Shown piece by piece: positions 25,038 through 34,475 of a stretch of 48,702 bases of DNA; position 1 is the first letter of the stretch, and each line of letters begins with the position of its first letter. The notes beneath the pieces were generated by a model. The model made no database searches and was not told the DNA's origin. It saw only the letters and a program-made list of their open reading frames with translations. The position numbers were made by a program, and so were the translations under genes. The stretch comes from a bacterium (lineage in GTDB: Bacteria > Bacillota_I > Bacilli_A > RF39 > UBA660), in the NCBI GenBank assembly GCA_029100545.1, contig JAQXPH010000005.1:1-48702 (forward strand), written 5' to 3'.

Positions 25038-28000
25038 ATGGATAATGAAGTAAAAAGATTTTTTGATAGTATAAAGTTTTCAAGTGATTTATTTAATGGT
25101 GTTACTGTAAAAAAAATAATTTATAATAAAAGTAAATTAAGTTATAATGTTAATTTATTATGCCCAAATTTAATAGAAAAAAGTGAAATAGATAAATTAT
25201 TTTTAGCATGTAATAATAAAATTAAAGGTGAAAAAGAATGTACTGTAACATTAGAATACATAAGTAAAGATCCATTAGAACTTGAAAAATATGTAAATGA
25301 AGTTATTAAAAGTTTTTATGAAAATAAACCTTCAATGCAAGACATTAAAATTAAGTATGATGGAGTAATTACAATATTAGTATCATTTCCAATTGAACTT
25401 AAAATAATTGAAAGTGATTTAAATAAAATTCATAATATTTTAAAACAATATGGTGTTGATGCTGAAATTAAGATTATTTTAGATGATGAAGTTACAAAAA
25501 AGGTTAAAGCTGAAATAGATTTAGAAAATACAAGTGAAATAAAGGTAAAAAAATCTCCAATGGTAATGGGATATCATGTTGATGGTGAAGTTACTAAATT
25601 TATTGATATAAATTCCGAAGTATCAAATAAAATTTTTGAAGTATATATATTTGGTATAGAAACTCTTGAAAGAAAAGGAAAAAAAGGACCATTTTATATT
25701 AATAATATTAAAGTTTCTGATAAGACAGATAGTTATTTAATGAAAATTGTTAAATTTGACTTAGAAGAAAATAATAATATTATGAGTAAATTAAAAGAAG
25801 GAATTTGGATTAGAGTTTTTGGTTCTATTGATATGGATGATTATTTACATATGTTTATTTTAAATCCAAAGTCTATTGAAATAATTGATAGTAAGGATGA
25901 AAGTATAATTGATGATGCTTTAGTTAAAAGAGTGGAACTTCATGCTCATACAATGATGAGTCAAATGGATGGCATAACAAAAATAGATTTATCTAAACAT
26001 ACTTCACAACTTGTTACTAATGCAATTAATATGGGATATAAAGCAGTAGCAATAACTGATCATAATGGTTGTCAGGCTTTTCCAATTGCTTATCAATTAA
26101 TATCTGGTTATAATAAAAAAATAGAGGATAAAACCAAACATTTTAAAGGTTTATACGGAGTAGAGTTAACCCTTGTTGATGATACAGTTGCTATTGTAAA
26201 AGATCCAACTGACGCTGATTTAAAAAATTCTTGTTATGTTGTTTTTGATACTGAAACAACTGGCTTTAATGCTGCTTCGGGAGATGTAATGATTGAAATA
26301 GGAGCAGTTAAACTTGAAGGTGGAGTAATAGTTGACAGATTTGATGAATTTATAAATCCTGGATTTCATATTCCTGATAATATTACAGCACTAACTGAAA
26401 TAACTGATGATATGGTTGCAAGTGCTGATAATGAAGAAACTGTTACTAAAAGATTTTTAAAGTGGGCAGGTAATAATCCAATGGTTGCTCATAATGCTAA
26501 ATTTGATATATCATTTATTGAAATGGCTATGAAAAAATATAATTTAGGTCCATTTAAAAATACCGTAATTGATACTTTAGAGTTATCGCGTTCTTTAGAT
26601 CGGGGTTTTGCAAGACATAGTTTATCAGCTCTTGTAAAAAGATATAATGTGCCTTTTGATGAAGAAAGTCACCACCGTGCTGATTATGATGCAGAAGGTA
26701 CGGCTCTTGTTTTTAATAAAATGATTGATAAATTATTAAATGAAAAAATTACAAAAATAAGTGAACTTCAGTCTTTAGTTTCTAAAGAAGAATTATTTAA
26801 ATTTGGTAGAACTTATCATTTTAATGCAATTGCTCTTAATCGAGAAGGACTTAAAAATTTATTTAAAATAATTTCTCTTGCTAATACCACTTATTTATAT
26901 AAAACTCCAAGGATACCAAGAAGTGAATTAATAAAACTTCGTGAAGGTCTTTTAATAGGTAGTGGTTGTTATGAAAGTGAAGTATTTATTGAAGCAAGAA
27001 GTAAATCAAGTGATGATTTAGTAAGTATTATTGGCTTTTATGATTATGTAGAAGTGCAACCTCCTGAGGTATATAATCATTTAATTCAAACAGGCGATTT
27101 TAAAAATGAGGATGAACTTATAAAACATATTGAAAAAATTATTTATGAAACAAAGAAAAATGGCAAAATAATTGTAGCAACTGGTGATGTTCATCATTTT
27201 ACTAGGGAAGATAAAATTTACCGTGAAATAATTATTAATCAAAAAGTTCCAGGGGGAGGACGCCATCCTCTTGCTAAAGATAAAATTAAAAAAATTCCAT
27301 CAATGCATTTTAGAACAACAAATGAAATGCTTGAAGATTTTAACTTTTTAGATAAAGATTTAGCATATGAAATAGTTGTTGAAAATACAAATAAAATTGC
27401 TGATATGGTTGAAGAAATTGAAGTAATTATTGAAACTCATGGTGTACCATTTTCACCTCGGGTAAGAAGTGATGATGGAAAAAGTTACTTAGATTGTAAA
27501 AAAACTGTAACTGATCTAGTTTATGAAAAAGCATCATCTTGGTATGGTAAAAATCTACCATATAATATTGAAGAAAGAATTGCTAAAGAACTTTATGGCG
27601 ATATTATTTATACATATTGGCAAGAAAAAATTAAAAATGATAACCCAAATATTACTGAAGAAAACTTAACTAAACAAGTTTTTGAAAATTTACATGAAAC
27701 AATTATTACAGGTTATGATAAAGTTATTTCAATTGTTAAAGAATATGTTGAAAATCATTGGACTGATGAAGATGGTGAAAAAACTGAAGAAAGTGTAAAT
27801 AAAAAAATAAAAAAATCTTTAGGAGGCATTATTGGTGGAGGTTTTGATCCAATATATTTAATTGCCCAAAGACTTGTTAAACACTCAAATGATGAAGGAT
27901 ATATTGTTGGTTCAAGAGGTTCGGTTGGTTCAAGTTTTGTTGCTACAATGATGGGAATTACAGAAGTTAATCCACTTCCAGCGCATTATAGATGTACTAA

Positions 28001-29612
28001 TTGCCAATATAGTATATTTGACGATGAAAATAAAAATCCACTTGGAGCAAATTATTCTTCTGGATTTGATTTACCAGATAAAAAATGTCCAAAATGCTTA
28101 ACTCCAATGAAAAAAGATGGTCAAGATATGCCATTTGCAACATTTTTAGGTTTTAATGCTGATAAAGTACCTGATATAGACCTTAATTTTTCAGATCTTA
28201 ATCAAGCAAGTGCTCATGAATATACTAAAGTTTTATTTGGTGTTGATAATGTTTATCGGGCTGGTACAATAGGTACAGTAGCAGAAAAAACAGCGTATGG
28301 TTTTGTTAAAGGCTTTTTTGAAGATAAAGGAATTATGAATAAAAATAGTATTGAAATAGAACGTTTAGCAATAGGGTGTACTGGAGTTAAAAGAACAACA
28401 GGTCAGCATCCTGGTGGAATAGTTGTAGTTCCTGATTATAAAGAAGTATTTGATTTTACGCCTTTTCAATATCCGGCAGATGATCCAACTTCAGCATGGA
28501 GAACAACTCACTTTGATTATCATTCAATTGAAGAAGATTTATTAAAACTTGATATTTTAGGTCATTCTGATCCAACCCAACTTCGTCTTATTCAAGATTT
28601 AAGTAAGACAAATGTTTTAGACGTACCTATGGATGATAAAGATACAATGAGTATATTTTCTTCGACTAAAGTTTTAGGAGTAACAAATGAAGAAATTATG
28701 TGTCCTACAGGTACTTTAGGAATACCTGAATTTGGAACTAATTTCACAATTGGTATGGTAGATGAAACAAAACCCACAACTTTTGCTGAACTTGTTAAGA
28801 TTGCCGGACTTTCTCATGGAACTGATGTTTGGCTTGGTAATGCTCAAGATTTAATTAAAAATAATGTAGTTCCTTTTAAAGAAGTAATTGGTTGTCGTGA
28901 TGATATTATGGTATACTTGATATATCATGGATTAAAACCAATTAAAGCATTTAAAATAATGGAATTTGTTCGAAAAGGAAAAGCCTCAAAAGATCCTGTA
29001 ACATGGCAAGAACATAAACAAACAATGATTGATGCTGGTATTGAAGATTGGTTTATTAATTCATGTGAAAAAATTAAATATATGTTCCCTAAAGCTCATG
29101 CTGCAGCATACGTTATGAGTGCTTTTAGAATAGCATGGTATAAAGTCCATATGCCAGTATATTTTTATGCATCATGGTTTTCTACTAAAGCAACGGCTTT
29201 TGATATTGAGACAATGATTAATGGTTATGATGCTATTAAGGAAAAAATAATTGAAATAAGAAATAAAGGTTTTGAAGCAACAAATAAAGACAGTGGAGTT
29301 CTTGAATCATTAAGTGTAGCTCTTGAAATGAGTGCAAGAAAAATAAATATAGCACCTTTTGACTTATATAAAAGCAAAGCAGCAATATTTGCAGTTGAAA
29401 ATGATAATACTTTAATTCCACCATTTATTACAATAGATGGACTTGGCGAAACAGTTGCTAAAAATATTGAAGTTGAAGCCCAAAAACACCCATTTATAAG
29501 TATTGAAGATTTTCAATCAAGATGTAAAGTATCACAAACTTTAATTGATAAAATGCGTAATTTAGGTATTTTTAAAGGAATGCCTGAAAGTTCACAATTA
29601 AGTTTATTTTAG
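25038..29612 (+). CDS. polC: DNA polymerase III PolC (with 3'-5' exonuclease)
   Basis: Main replicative polymerase of low-GC Gram-positives. 1,524 residues (usual ~1,440). Order: N-terminal domain, OB fold (about 170-290), PHP half with intact metal ligands (ELHAHTMMSQMDG; AITDHNG), inserted DEDDh exonuclease (VVFDTETTGFNAASG, MVAHNAKFDISF, HRADYDAEGTALVF), second PHP half (ATGDVHHFTR), then the polymerase. The polymerase has the zinc site (CTNCQYS...CPKCLTP), GSRGSVGSSFVATM and catalytic VPDIDLNFSD, then KAHAAAYVMSAFRIAWYK. Its head lies 7 bases behind dnaE, an adjacency rarely seen because the two genes are usually far apart. Confidence 0.97.
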   Translation: MDNEVKRFFDSIKFSSDLFNGVTVKKIIYNKSKLSYNVNLLCPNLIEKSEIDKLFLACNNKIKGEKECTVTLEYISKDPLELEKYVNEVIKSFYENKPSMQDIKIKYDGVITILVSFPIELKIIESDLNKIHNILKQYGVDAEIKIILDDEVTKKVKAEIDLENTSEIKVKKSPMVMGYHVDGEVTKFIDINSEVSNKIFEVYIFGIETLERKGKKGPFYINNIKVSDKTDSYLMKIVKFDLEENNNIMSKLKEGIWIRVFGSIDMDDYLHMFILNPKSIEIIDSKDESIIDDALVKRVELHAHTMMSQMDGITKIDLSKHTSQLVTNAINMGYKAVAITDHNGCQAFPIAYQLISGYNKKIEDKTKHFKGLYGVELTLVDDTVAIVKDPTDADLKNSCYVVFDTETTGFNAASGDVMIEIGAVKLEGGVIVDRFDEFINPGFHIPDNITALTEITDDMVASADNEETVTKRFLKWAGNNPMVAHNAKFDISFIEMAMKKYNLGPFKNTVIDTLELSRSLDRGFARHSLSALVKRYNVPFDEESHHRADYDAEGTALVFNKMIDKLLNEKITKISELQSLVSKEELFKFGRTYHFNAIALNREGLKNLFKIISLANTTYLYKTPRIPRSELIKLREGLLIGSGCYESEVFIEARSKSSDDLVSIIGFYDYVEVQPPEVYNHLIQTGDFKNEDELIKHIEKIIYETKKNGKIIVATGDVHHFTREDKIYREIIINQKVPGGGRHPLAKDKIKKIPSMHFRTTNEMLEDFNFLDKDLAYEIVVENTNKIADMVEEIEVIIETHGVPFSPRVRSDDGKSYLDCKKTVTDLVYEKASSWYGKNLPYNIEERIAKELYGDIIYTYWQEKIKNDNPNITEENLTKQVFENLHETIITGYDKVISIVKEYVENHWTDEDGEKTEESVNKKIKKSLGGIIGGGFDPIYLIAQRLVKHSNDEGYIVGSRGSVGSSFVATMMGITEVNPLPAHYRCTNCQYSIFDDENKNPLGANYSSGFDLPDKKCPKCLTPMKKDGQDMPFATFLGFNADKVPDIDLNFSDLNQASAHEYTKVLFGVDNVYRAGTIGTVAEKTAYGFVKGFFEDKGIMNKNSIEIERLAIGCTGVKRTTGQHPGGIVVVPDYKEVFDFTPFQYPADDPTSAWRTTHFDYHSIEEDLLKLDILGHSDPTQLRLIQDLSKTNVLDVPMDDKDTMSIFSSTKVLGVTNEEIMCPTGTLGIPEFGTNFTIGMVDETKPTTFAELVKIAGLSHGTDVWLGNAQDLIKNNVVPFKEVIGCRDDIMVYLIYHGLKPIKAFKIMEFVRKGKASKDPVTWQEHKQTMIDAGIEDWFINSCEKIKYMFPKAHAAAYVMSAFRIAWYKVHMPVYFYASWFSTKATAFDIETMINGYDAIKEKIIEIRNKGFEATNKDSGVLESLSVALEMSARKINIAPFDLYKSKAAIFAVENDNTLIPPFITIDGLGETVAKNIEVEAQKHPFISIEDFQSRCKVSQTLIDKMRNLGIFKGMPESSQLSLF

Positions 29613-29623
29613 AAAGGATTATT

Positions 29624-30142
29624 ATGGATAAATTTATACCAGATATGTATTATAAAAGTATATATGATATTAATTATAAAAAACTTTTAAAAATGAATAT
29701 CAAATGTATTGCATTTGATTTAGATAATACAGTAGCATCTTATAAAGAAGATGTACCAAGTGTAGAGGTTAAAGAATTATTTAATCTTCTTTCTGATGAT
29801 TTTAAAATTATTTTATTTTCTAATGCCTCTAAAAAAAGACTTACTCCCTTTAAAGAAATATTAAATGTTGATTCATCTTATTCAACTAGAAAACCCTTAA
29901 AAAAGAAATATTTAAAAATAATGCGAATATATCGTTTAAAACCTGAAGAAATTGCTTTTGTAGGTGATCAATTAATAACTGATATTTATGGGGCAAATAA
30001 TATTGGAGGAATAAGTATATTAGTAAATCCTATTGGTACATATGAACCTATTACTACTAAATTTAATCGCTTTTTTGAAAGATTTATATACAAAAAATTT
30101 AGTAAAAAAGGAGTATTAAAAAAAGGAGCATATTATGAGTAA
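29624..30142 (+). CDS. yqeG: YqeG-family HAD phosphatase
   Basis: 172-residue HAD-fold phosphatase with motif I FDLDNTVASY (D32, D34), motif II ILFSNAS, motif III Lys in RKPLKKKYL and motif IV FVGDQLITDIYGANN. YqeG is typical of Firmicutes and commonly precedes yqeH. Its physiological substrate is not established, though a phosphatidylglycerol-phosphate role has been reported for related eukaryotic and cyanobacterial proteins. It overlaps yqeH by 8 bases. Confidence 0.93.
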   Translation: MDKFIPDMYYKSIYDINYKKLLKMNIKCIAFDLDNTVASYKEDVPSVEVKELFNLLSDDFKIILFSNASKKRLTPFKEILNVDSSYSTRKPLKKKYLKIMRIYRLKPEEIAFVGDQLITDIYGANNIGGISILVNPIGTYEPITTKFNRFFERFIYKKFSKKGVLKKGAYYE

Positions 30143-31034
30143 ATGCATAGGTTGTGGAGCTATTCTTCAAAATAAAAATGAAAATGAAAAAGGCTATGTA
30201 GTGAGCACTAATAGCCTTTTATGTAAAAGATGCTTTGATTTAAAAAATTATAATAAAAATACTGATTTTGAAAGTAATTTTGATAATGATTTATTACTTA
30301 AAAATATAAATAAGAAAGGCCTTTTTACAATATTTTTATGTGATATTATATCTTTAAATGATAAAGTAATTGATATTTATAATAATATAAAAAATGATAA
30401 AATATTTGTGCTTACAAAAGTTGATATTATTCCTAAAAATATTAAATATGAAAAAATAATTAAAAGTATAAAAAATAATTATAATATTGATGCTTATTTA
30501 TTTTCAATAAAAAATAAAAAATTAATAAATAGTTTATTAAATATAATAAATGAAAAGAAAAATGTAATTATTTCTGGTATAACTTCTTCAGGTAAATCAA
30601 CTTTAATTAATACATTATTTAATCAAAATATTACAGCATCACATTATAAAAATACTACTTTAGATTTTATAATGATAAAACATGATGATTTAATTATTTT
30701 TGATAGTCCTGGTTTTGATACTAAAATAATTACCTCAAAAATAAAAAATACTTTAAAAGAAAAAATAATTAATTTAAAAAAAGGTTATGAAGTAAATATT
30801 AATGGAATTAGATTTTATAGTGAAAATAACATTAATTTTGTTATTTTTATGCCTAATGATATCAAAGTTTCTACCAAAAAAATTACTTTAAATGATGGAA
30901 ATAAAGAGTTAATTAAAGATAATAGTGATTTAGTATTTGATACATTTTTTATTTATTTTAAAAAAGAAGTTAATATATTTATAAATAATAAAAATTATTT
31001 AATAAGAAAGTCAGTAGTAGGAAAATATGAGTAA
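30135..31034 (+). CDS. yqeH: YqeH-like circularly permuted GTPase
   Basis: Ribosome assembly GTPase (30S maturation). 299 residues, shorter than the usual ~366. N-terminal zinc finger C4-x2-C7 / C30-x2-C33. The G motifs come in permuted order: G4 TKVD (94-97), then G5, then G1 GITSSGKST (about 148-156), then G3 DSPG. The C-terminal RNA-binding region is short. The start overlaps yqeG and the end overlaps mutL by 8 bases, so the three genes are translationally coupled. Confidence 0.93.
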   Translation: MSKCIGCGAILQNKNENEKGYVVSTNSLLCKRCFDLKNYNKNTDFESNFDNDLLLKNINKKGLFTIFLCDIISLNDKVIDIYNNIKNDKIFVLTKVDIIPKNIKYEKIIKSIKNNYNIDAYLFSIKNKKLINSLLNIINEKKNVIISGITSSGKSTLINTLFNQNITASHYKNTTLDFIMIKHDDLIIFDSPGFDTKIITSKIKNTLKEKIINLKKGYEVNINGIRFYSENNINFVIFMPNDIKVSTKKITLNDGNKELIKDNSDLVFDTFFIYFKKEVNIFINNKNYLIRKSVVGKYE

Positions 31035-32775
31035 GATTAAAGTAATGGATGAACTTCTTGCAAATAAAATTGCAGCAGGAGAAGTTATTGAAAAACTTGC
31101 TTCAATTGTTAAAGAACTTGTTGAAAATTCAATTGATGCAAAAAGTACTAATATTAAAGTGAATCTAGTTAATAGTGGTATGGATTTAATTGAAGTAATT
31201 GATGATGGCGAAGGTATGGATAAAATTGATGCTAAAGAATGCTTTTTACGTCATGCTACTTCAAAATTATATAAAGAAGATGATTTATATTTTATAGATA
31301 CATTAGGTTTTCGTGGCGAAGCACTTGCCTCAATTGCATCTGTTTCTGAAATAGAATTAAATACTTGTAATGAAGAAGAATCAACTTATGTTCATATTAA
31401 AGGTGGAAATATTTTAGAGGTTAAACCCACTATTGAAAGAAAAGGAACAAGTATTAAAGTATCAAATGTTTTTTATAATACTCCTGCAAGATTAAAATAT
31501 TTAAAAAGTGAAAATAGTGAACTTGCAAGTATAATTAATTTTATTGAAAAATTATCTTTATCTGAAATTAATATTTCATTTTGTTTAACAAATAATAATA
31601 AAGTAATTGTTAAAACAAGTGGTAGTGGTAATTTACTTAAAACAATTCATGAAATATATGGTCTTAATATATCAAGTAACTGTTTAGAATTTAAAAATAG
31701 TAATAATGATTTTGAAATATATGGTTATGCATGTAAGCCTCATATATTAAAAAGTAACAAAAATCATTTAATTACTTTTATAAATAATAGAGTTATTAAA
31801 AATAATGATATTAATAATGCAATTAATGATGCATATTATACTTATAAACCTGATGGTAAATTTCCAATAGTAATACTTAATATTATAGTTGATCCGACAA
31901 TTGTAGATGTAAATATTCATCCAACTAAACAAGATGTAAAAATATCTAAAATAGATGATTTAAAAAATCTTATTACAAATACTATAAAAAATGTATTATA
32001 TAATAATTTACTTTTAATAAATCCTTTAGAAGATGATAAAGAAAAAGAAGATAATTTAAATGTTATTCAAAGTAATAGTAAAGAAATTAATTATGATATA
32101 AATAATATTTATAATAATATATCTGAAGAAAAACCTAAACAATATTTTATGGATTTTGAAGATAAAAAAATTATTAAAAATGAAGAACTTAAAAGTTTAA
32201 AACTTTATCCAGTTGGTCTTGCTTTAGGAACATATATTATCGCAGAAAATGAAGATGGTATATATTTATTAGATCAACATGCGGCATATGAAAGAATAAA
32301 TTATGAAAGATATATGAAGGCATTAAAAAATAAAGATATTCATAAAGTAGGAATGCTTATACCTATTACAATTGAATTTAGTGCCTCTGAATTTGAAATA
32401 ATTAAGCAAAAATTAGAAACTTTAAGTAATATTGGAATTGATGCAGAAATATTTGGAATTAATACTTTAATTATTAAAACTCATCCATCTTATTTAAAAG
32501 AAGGTTATGAAGAAGAAGGCGTAAGAAAAATAATTGATATAGTTATTTCAAAAAATAATTTTGATAATGTTAAGTTTGAAGAAAAAGTTGCAATTACATT
32601 AGCTTGTAAAATGAGTATTAAAGCAAATCATCATATTTCAATGGAAGAAATATCTTATATTTTAGATAATCTTGTTAAATGTGATAATCCATATAATTGT
32701 CCTCATGGTAGACCTACTATTATAAAATTTAGTATTTATGATTTAGAAAAAATGTTTAAAAGAGTTATGGATTAA
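31027..32775 (+). CDS. mutL: DNA mismatch repair protein MutL
   Basis: Links mismatch recognition by MutS to strand incision. 582 residues. The GHKL ATPase domain has LVENSIDA, DDGEGM and TLGFRGEALASIASV, followed by NTPARLKY. The C-terminal domain carries the endonuclease motif DQHAAYERINYE (from about residue 416) and a metal-site CPHGRPT near the end, so it is an active endonuclease-type MutL as in bacteria lacking MutH. mutS is not in the window. It is coupled to yqeH. Confidence 0.96.
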   Translation: MSKIKVMDELLANKIAAGEVIEKLASIVKELVENSIDAKSTNIKVNLVNSGMDLIEVIDDGEGMDKIDAKECFLRHATSKLYKEDDLYFIDTLGFRGEALASIASVSEIELNTCNEEESTYVHIKGGNILEVKPTIERKGTSIKVSNVFYNTPARLKYLKSENSELASIINFIEKLSLSEINISFCLTNNNKVIVKTSGSGNLLKTIHEIYGLNISSNCLEFKNSNNDFEIYGYACKPHILKSNKNHLITFINNRVIKNNDINNAINDAYYTYKPDGKFPIVILNIIVDPTIVDVNIHPTKQDVKISKIDDLKNLITNTIKNVLYNNLLLINPLEDDKEKEDNLNVIQSNSKEINYDINNIYNNISEEKPKQYFMDFEDKKIIKNEELKSLKLYPVGLALGTYIIAENEDGIYLLDQHAAYERINYERYMKALKNKDIHKVGMLIPITIEFSASEFEIIKQKLETLSNIGIDAEIFGINTLIIKTHPSYLKEGYEEEGVRKIIDIVISKNNFDNVKFEEKVAITLACKMSIKANHHISMEEISYILDNLVKCDNPYNCPHGRPTIIKFSIYDLEKMFKRVMD

Positions 32776-32796
32776 TGTAAAAATATGTATATATTA

Positions 32797-32825
32797 TTGA
32801 ATTAATAATTATTTTTAATTAATAT
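32797..32825 (+). promoter_or_regulatory. Possible promoter upstream of the 32844 gene
   Basis: TTGAAT (32797-32802), 17-bp spacer, TAATAT (32820-32825). The region is AT-only, so a chance match is possible. Confidence 0.4.
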
Positions 32826-32843
32826 TATAATAGGTGGTATGTT

Positions 32844-33671
32844 GTGGAAGAAGTTAAAAAAAATTTTTTATATGAAAACGGGTATTTTATTAATATTGAA
32901 ATTACAAGTGATAAATTAAATAAAGAAAGTGTTAATGCTTTAGATAATCTATTTTCAGAAGGACTTTTTACAACAAATATAATTAATATTATTTATATGA
33001 TTAATGTAATTATAAAAGGTAGTCAAAAAAATAAAGTACATGTTGTTTTAGTAAATAATGATATAATTGAGTCTTTAGTAGATATTAAAGATAATAAAAT
33101 AGTTAGTTATTATAGTGAAAAAATGATTAATAATAAAAAAGATTATGAAGTTAAATATTCAAGCAAAAGTGGCTATAATTTTAGAATATTTGATGAAAAA
33201 AATGCTCAAAAAATTGTTAATACTCAAATAGAAATTATAAATAATATAGAAAATCGTTATGTTTTTCCTTTAACAGATTATGATAAAAAAATAATTAATG
33301 TTTTTAATATAGTATTTGGTTATCAACCTGATTTTTCACGTAATGAAGATAGAGAAAAATGTAAATATTTATTATTTATATTAAAATTAATGCATTTATC
33401 TATCGATAATATTGATTTTGATGTTTACAATGATATTATTTATTCAGATGAGTTAGATAGTATTTTTAATAAAATTGCAATATTAGGAAAATGTGATGAA
33501 GAAATTATTTTAAGTGATGAATATATTCAAAAATTAAATTTAATAAAAAATTATTTAAAAACAAATGAACATGAATTATATTTATTAGCAATGTCCTTAA
33601 ATAAAAAGTATTATCTAGGAAATGAAAATAATGAGATAATTAATGATTTAAGTACTTCTTTAGGTAGATAA
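32844..33671 (+). CDS. Hypothetical protein, 275 aa
   Basis: GTG start at 32844, with AGGTGG (32832-32837) 6 bases upstream. A soluble protein without signal or membrane segment. The first 140 residues look alpha/beta (NKVHVVLVNNDIIESLVDIKD; SGYNFRIFDEKNAQKIVN), and the rest looks helical with Tyr/Asp-rich stretches. I do not recognise a family. It lies between mutL and DUF177-rpmF with short gaps, in a housekeeping context, so it is likely a lineage-specific conserved gene rather than a transferred one. Confidence 0.65.
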   Translation: MEEVKKNFLYENGYFINIEITSDKLNKESVNALDNLFSEGLFTTNIINIIYMINVIIKGSQKNKVHVVLVNNDIIESLVDIKDNKIVSYYSEKMINNKKDYEVKYSSKSGYNFRIFDEKNAQKIVNTQIEIINNIENRYVFPLTDYDKKIINVFNIVFGYQPDFSRNEDREKCKYLLFILKLMHLSIDNIDFDVYNDIIYSDELDSIFNKIAILGKCDEEIILSDEYIQKLNLIKNYLKTNEHELYLLAMSLNKKYYLGNENNEIINDLSTSLGR

Positions 33672-33715
33672 TAAATAAAAATTATGATATAATTTTTATG
33701 AAAGAGGAATATAAT

Positions 33716-34132
33716 ATGAAAATTGATTTAAGTCCTTTAAATTATAAAGATAAAGTTGAAATTAATGGTAATATTTCGTATGATGATATTTTTTTAAAGG
33801 ATAGTCCTATAAAAGAACTTAAAAATGTTTCATATGAAGGTTATATTACAAGAAATGATTTTGATGAATATTTTTGTTATTTACATGTATTTGGTAAAAT
33901 GAAGATTTGTGATAGTATTTCTTTAGAAGAAATATTTTATCCATTTGATTTTATAATTGATGATGAAATAACAGATTTTATACAAAATGATCAAAATAAT
34001 CTTGATATTATGGAATTTTTGTGGCAAAATATTGTATTGGAAGTCCCAATTAGATATACTTTGTGTGATGCTGATAATTTAAAAGGTGATAATTGGTGCG
34101 TAGTAAGTAATAATAATGAAGGTGGTGAATAA
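33716..34132 (+). CDS. DUF177 (YceD-family) protein
   Basis: 138 residues from ATG 33716, which has GAAAGAGG just upstream; ATG 33698 lies where transcription from TGATATAAT would begin and has no ribosome site. N-terminal [11 protein letters not shown], a middle beta-sheet part, conserved [12 protein letters not shown] and a WCVV end match DUF177. This family is almost always next to rpmF and is implicated in 23S rRNA accumulation or 50S assembly. Two bases separate it from rpmF. Confidence 0.88.
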   Translation: MKIDLSPLNYKDKVEINGNISYDDIFLKDSPIKELKNVSYEGYITRNDFDEYFCYLHVFGKMKICDSISLEEIFYPFDFIIDDEITDFIQNDQNNLDIMEFLWQNIVLEVPIRYTLCDADNLKGDNWCVVSNNNEGGE

Positions 34133-34134
34133 AT

Positions 34135-34326
34135 ATGGCAGTTCCTTTTAGAAGAACAAGTAAAACAAAAAAAAGAATGAGAAGAACTCATTTAAAAAAA
34201 GAAGTAGGTGCACTTACAAAATGCTCTAAATGTGGTAGTACAATCCGTCCTCATAGAGCTTGTACAAAATGTGGAAATTATAATGGCAAAGAAGTAATTT
34301 CTGTAACTGAAAAAGAAGAAAATTAA
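34135..34326 (+). CDS. rpmF: Ribosomal protein bL32
   Basis: 63-residue 50S protein. Basic N-terminus [19 protein letters not shown] and a zinc ribbon CSKCGS...CTKCGNYNG with all four Cys. Start ATG 34135 after GGTGGTG. Co-transcribed with DUF177. Confidence 0.97.
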   Translation: MAVPFRRTSKTKKRMRRTHLKKEVGALTKCSKCGSTIRPHRACTKCGNYNGKEVISVTEKEEN

Positions 34327-34333
34327 TTAAATA

Positions 34334-34360
34334 ATCTAGCATAAAATGTTAGATTTTTTT
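34334..34360 (+). terminator. Terminator of rpmF
   Basis: Stem ATCTAGCA (34334-34341) / TGTTAGAT (34347-34354) with one G-T pair, then seven T. The stem sequence resembles the palindromes at 34426-34445 and 48131-48152. Confidence 0.85.
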
Positions 34361-34417
34361 AATAATATAAAAATGTTGTAAATTTATTTTTAATAATTAG
34401 AATTTTACAAAAAACTA

Positions 34418-34447
34418 TTGACTACTCTAGCATGTAAATGCTAGAAT
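34418..34447 (+). promoter_or_regulatory. Promoter with internal operator-like palindrome, upstream of the variable surface gene
   Basis: TTGACT (34418-34423), 18-bp spacer, TAGAAT (34442-34447) with the TGC extension. The inverted repeat TCTAGCA-TGTAAA-TGCTAGA (34426-34445) fills the spacer. The same arrangement occurs at 48125-48153 before another surface gene, which suggests a shared regulator. Confidence 0.6.
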
Positions 34448-34475
34448 TTTTATAGATAGTAGGTGCTTATTTTTT

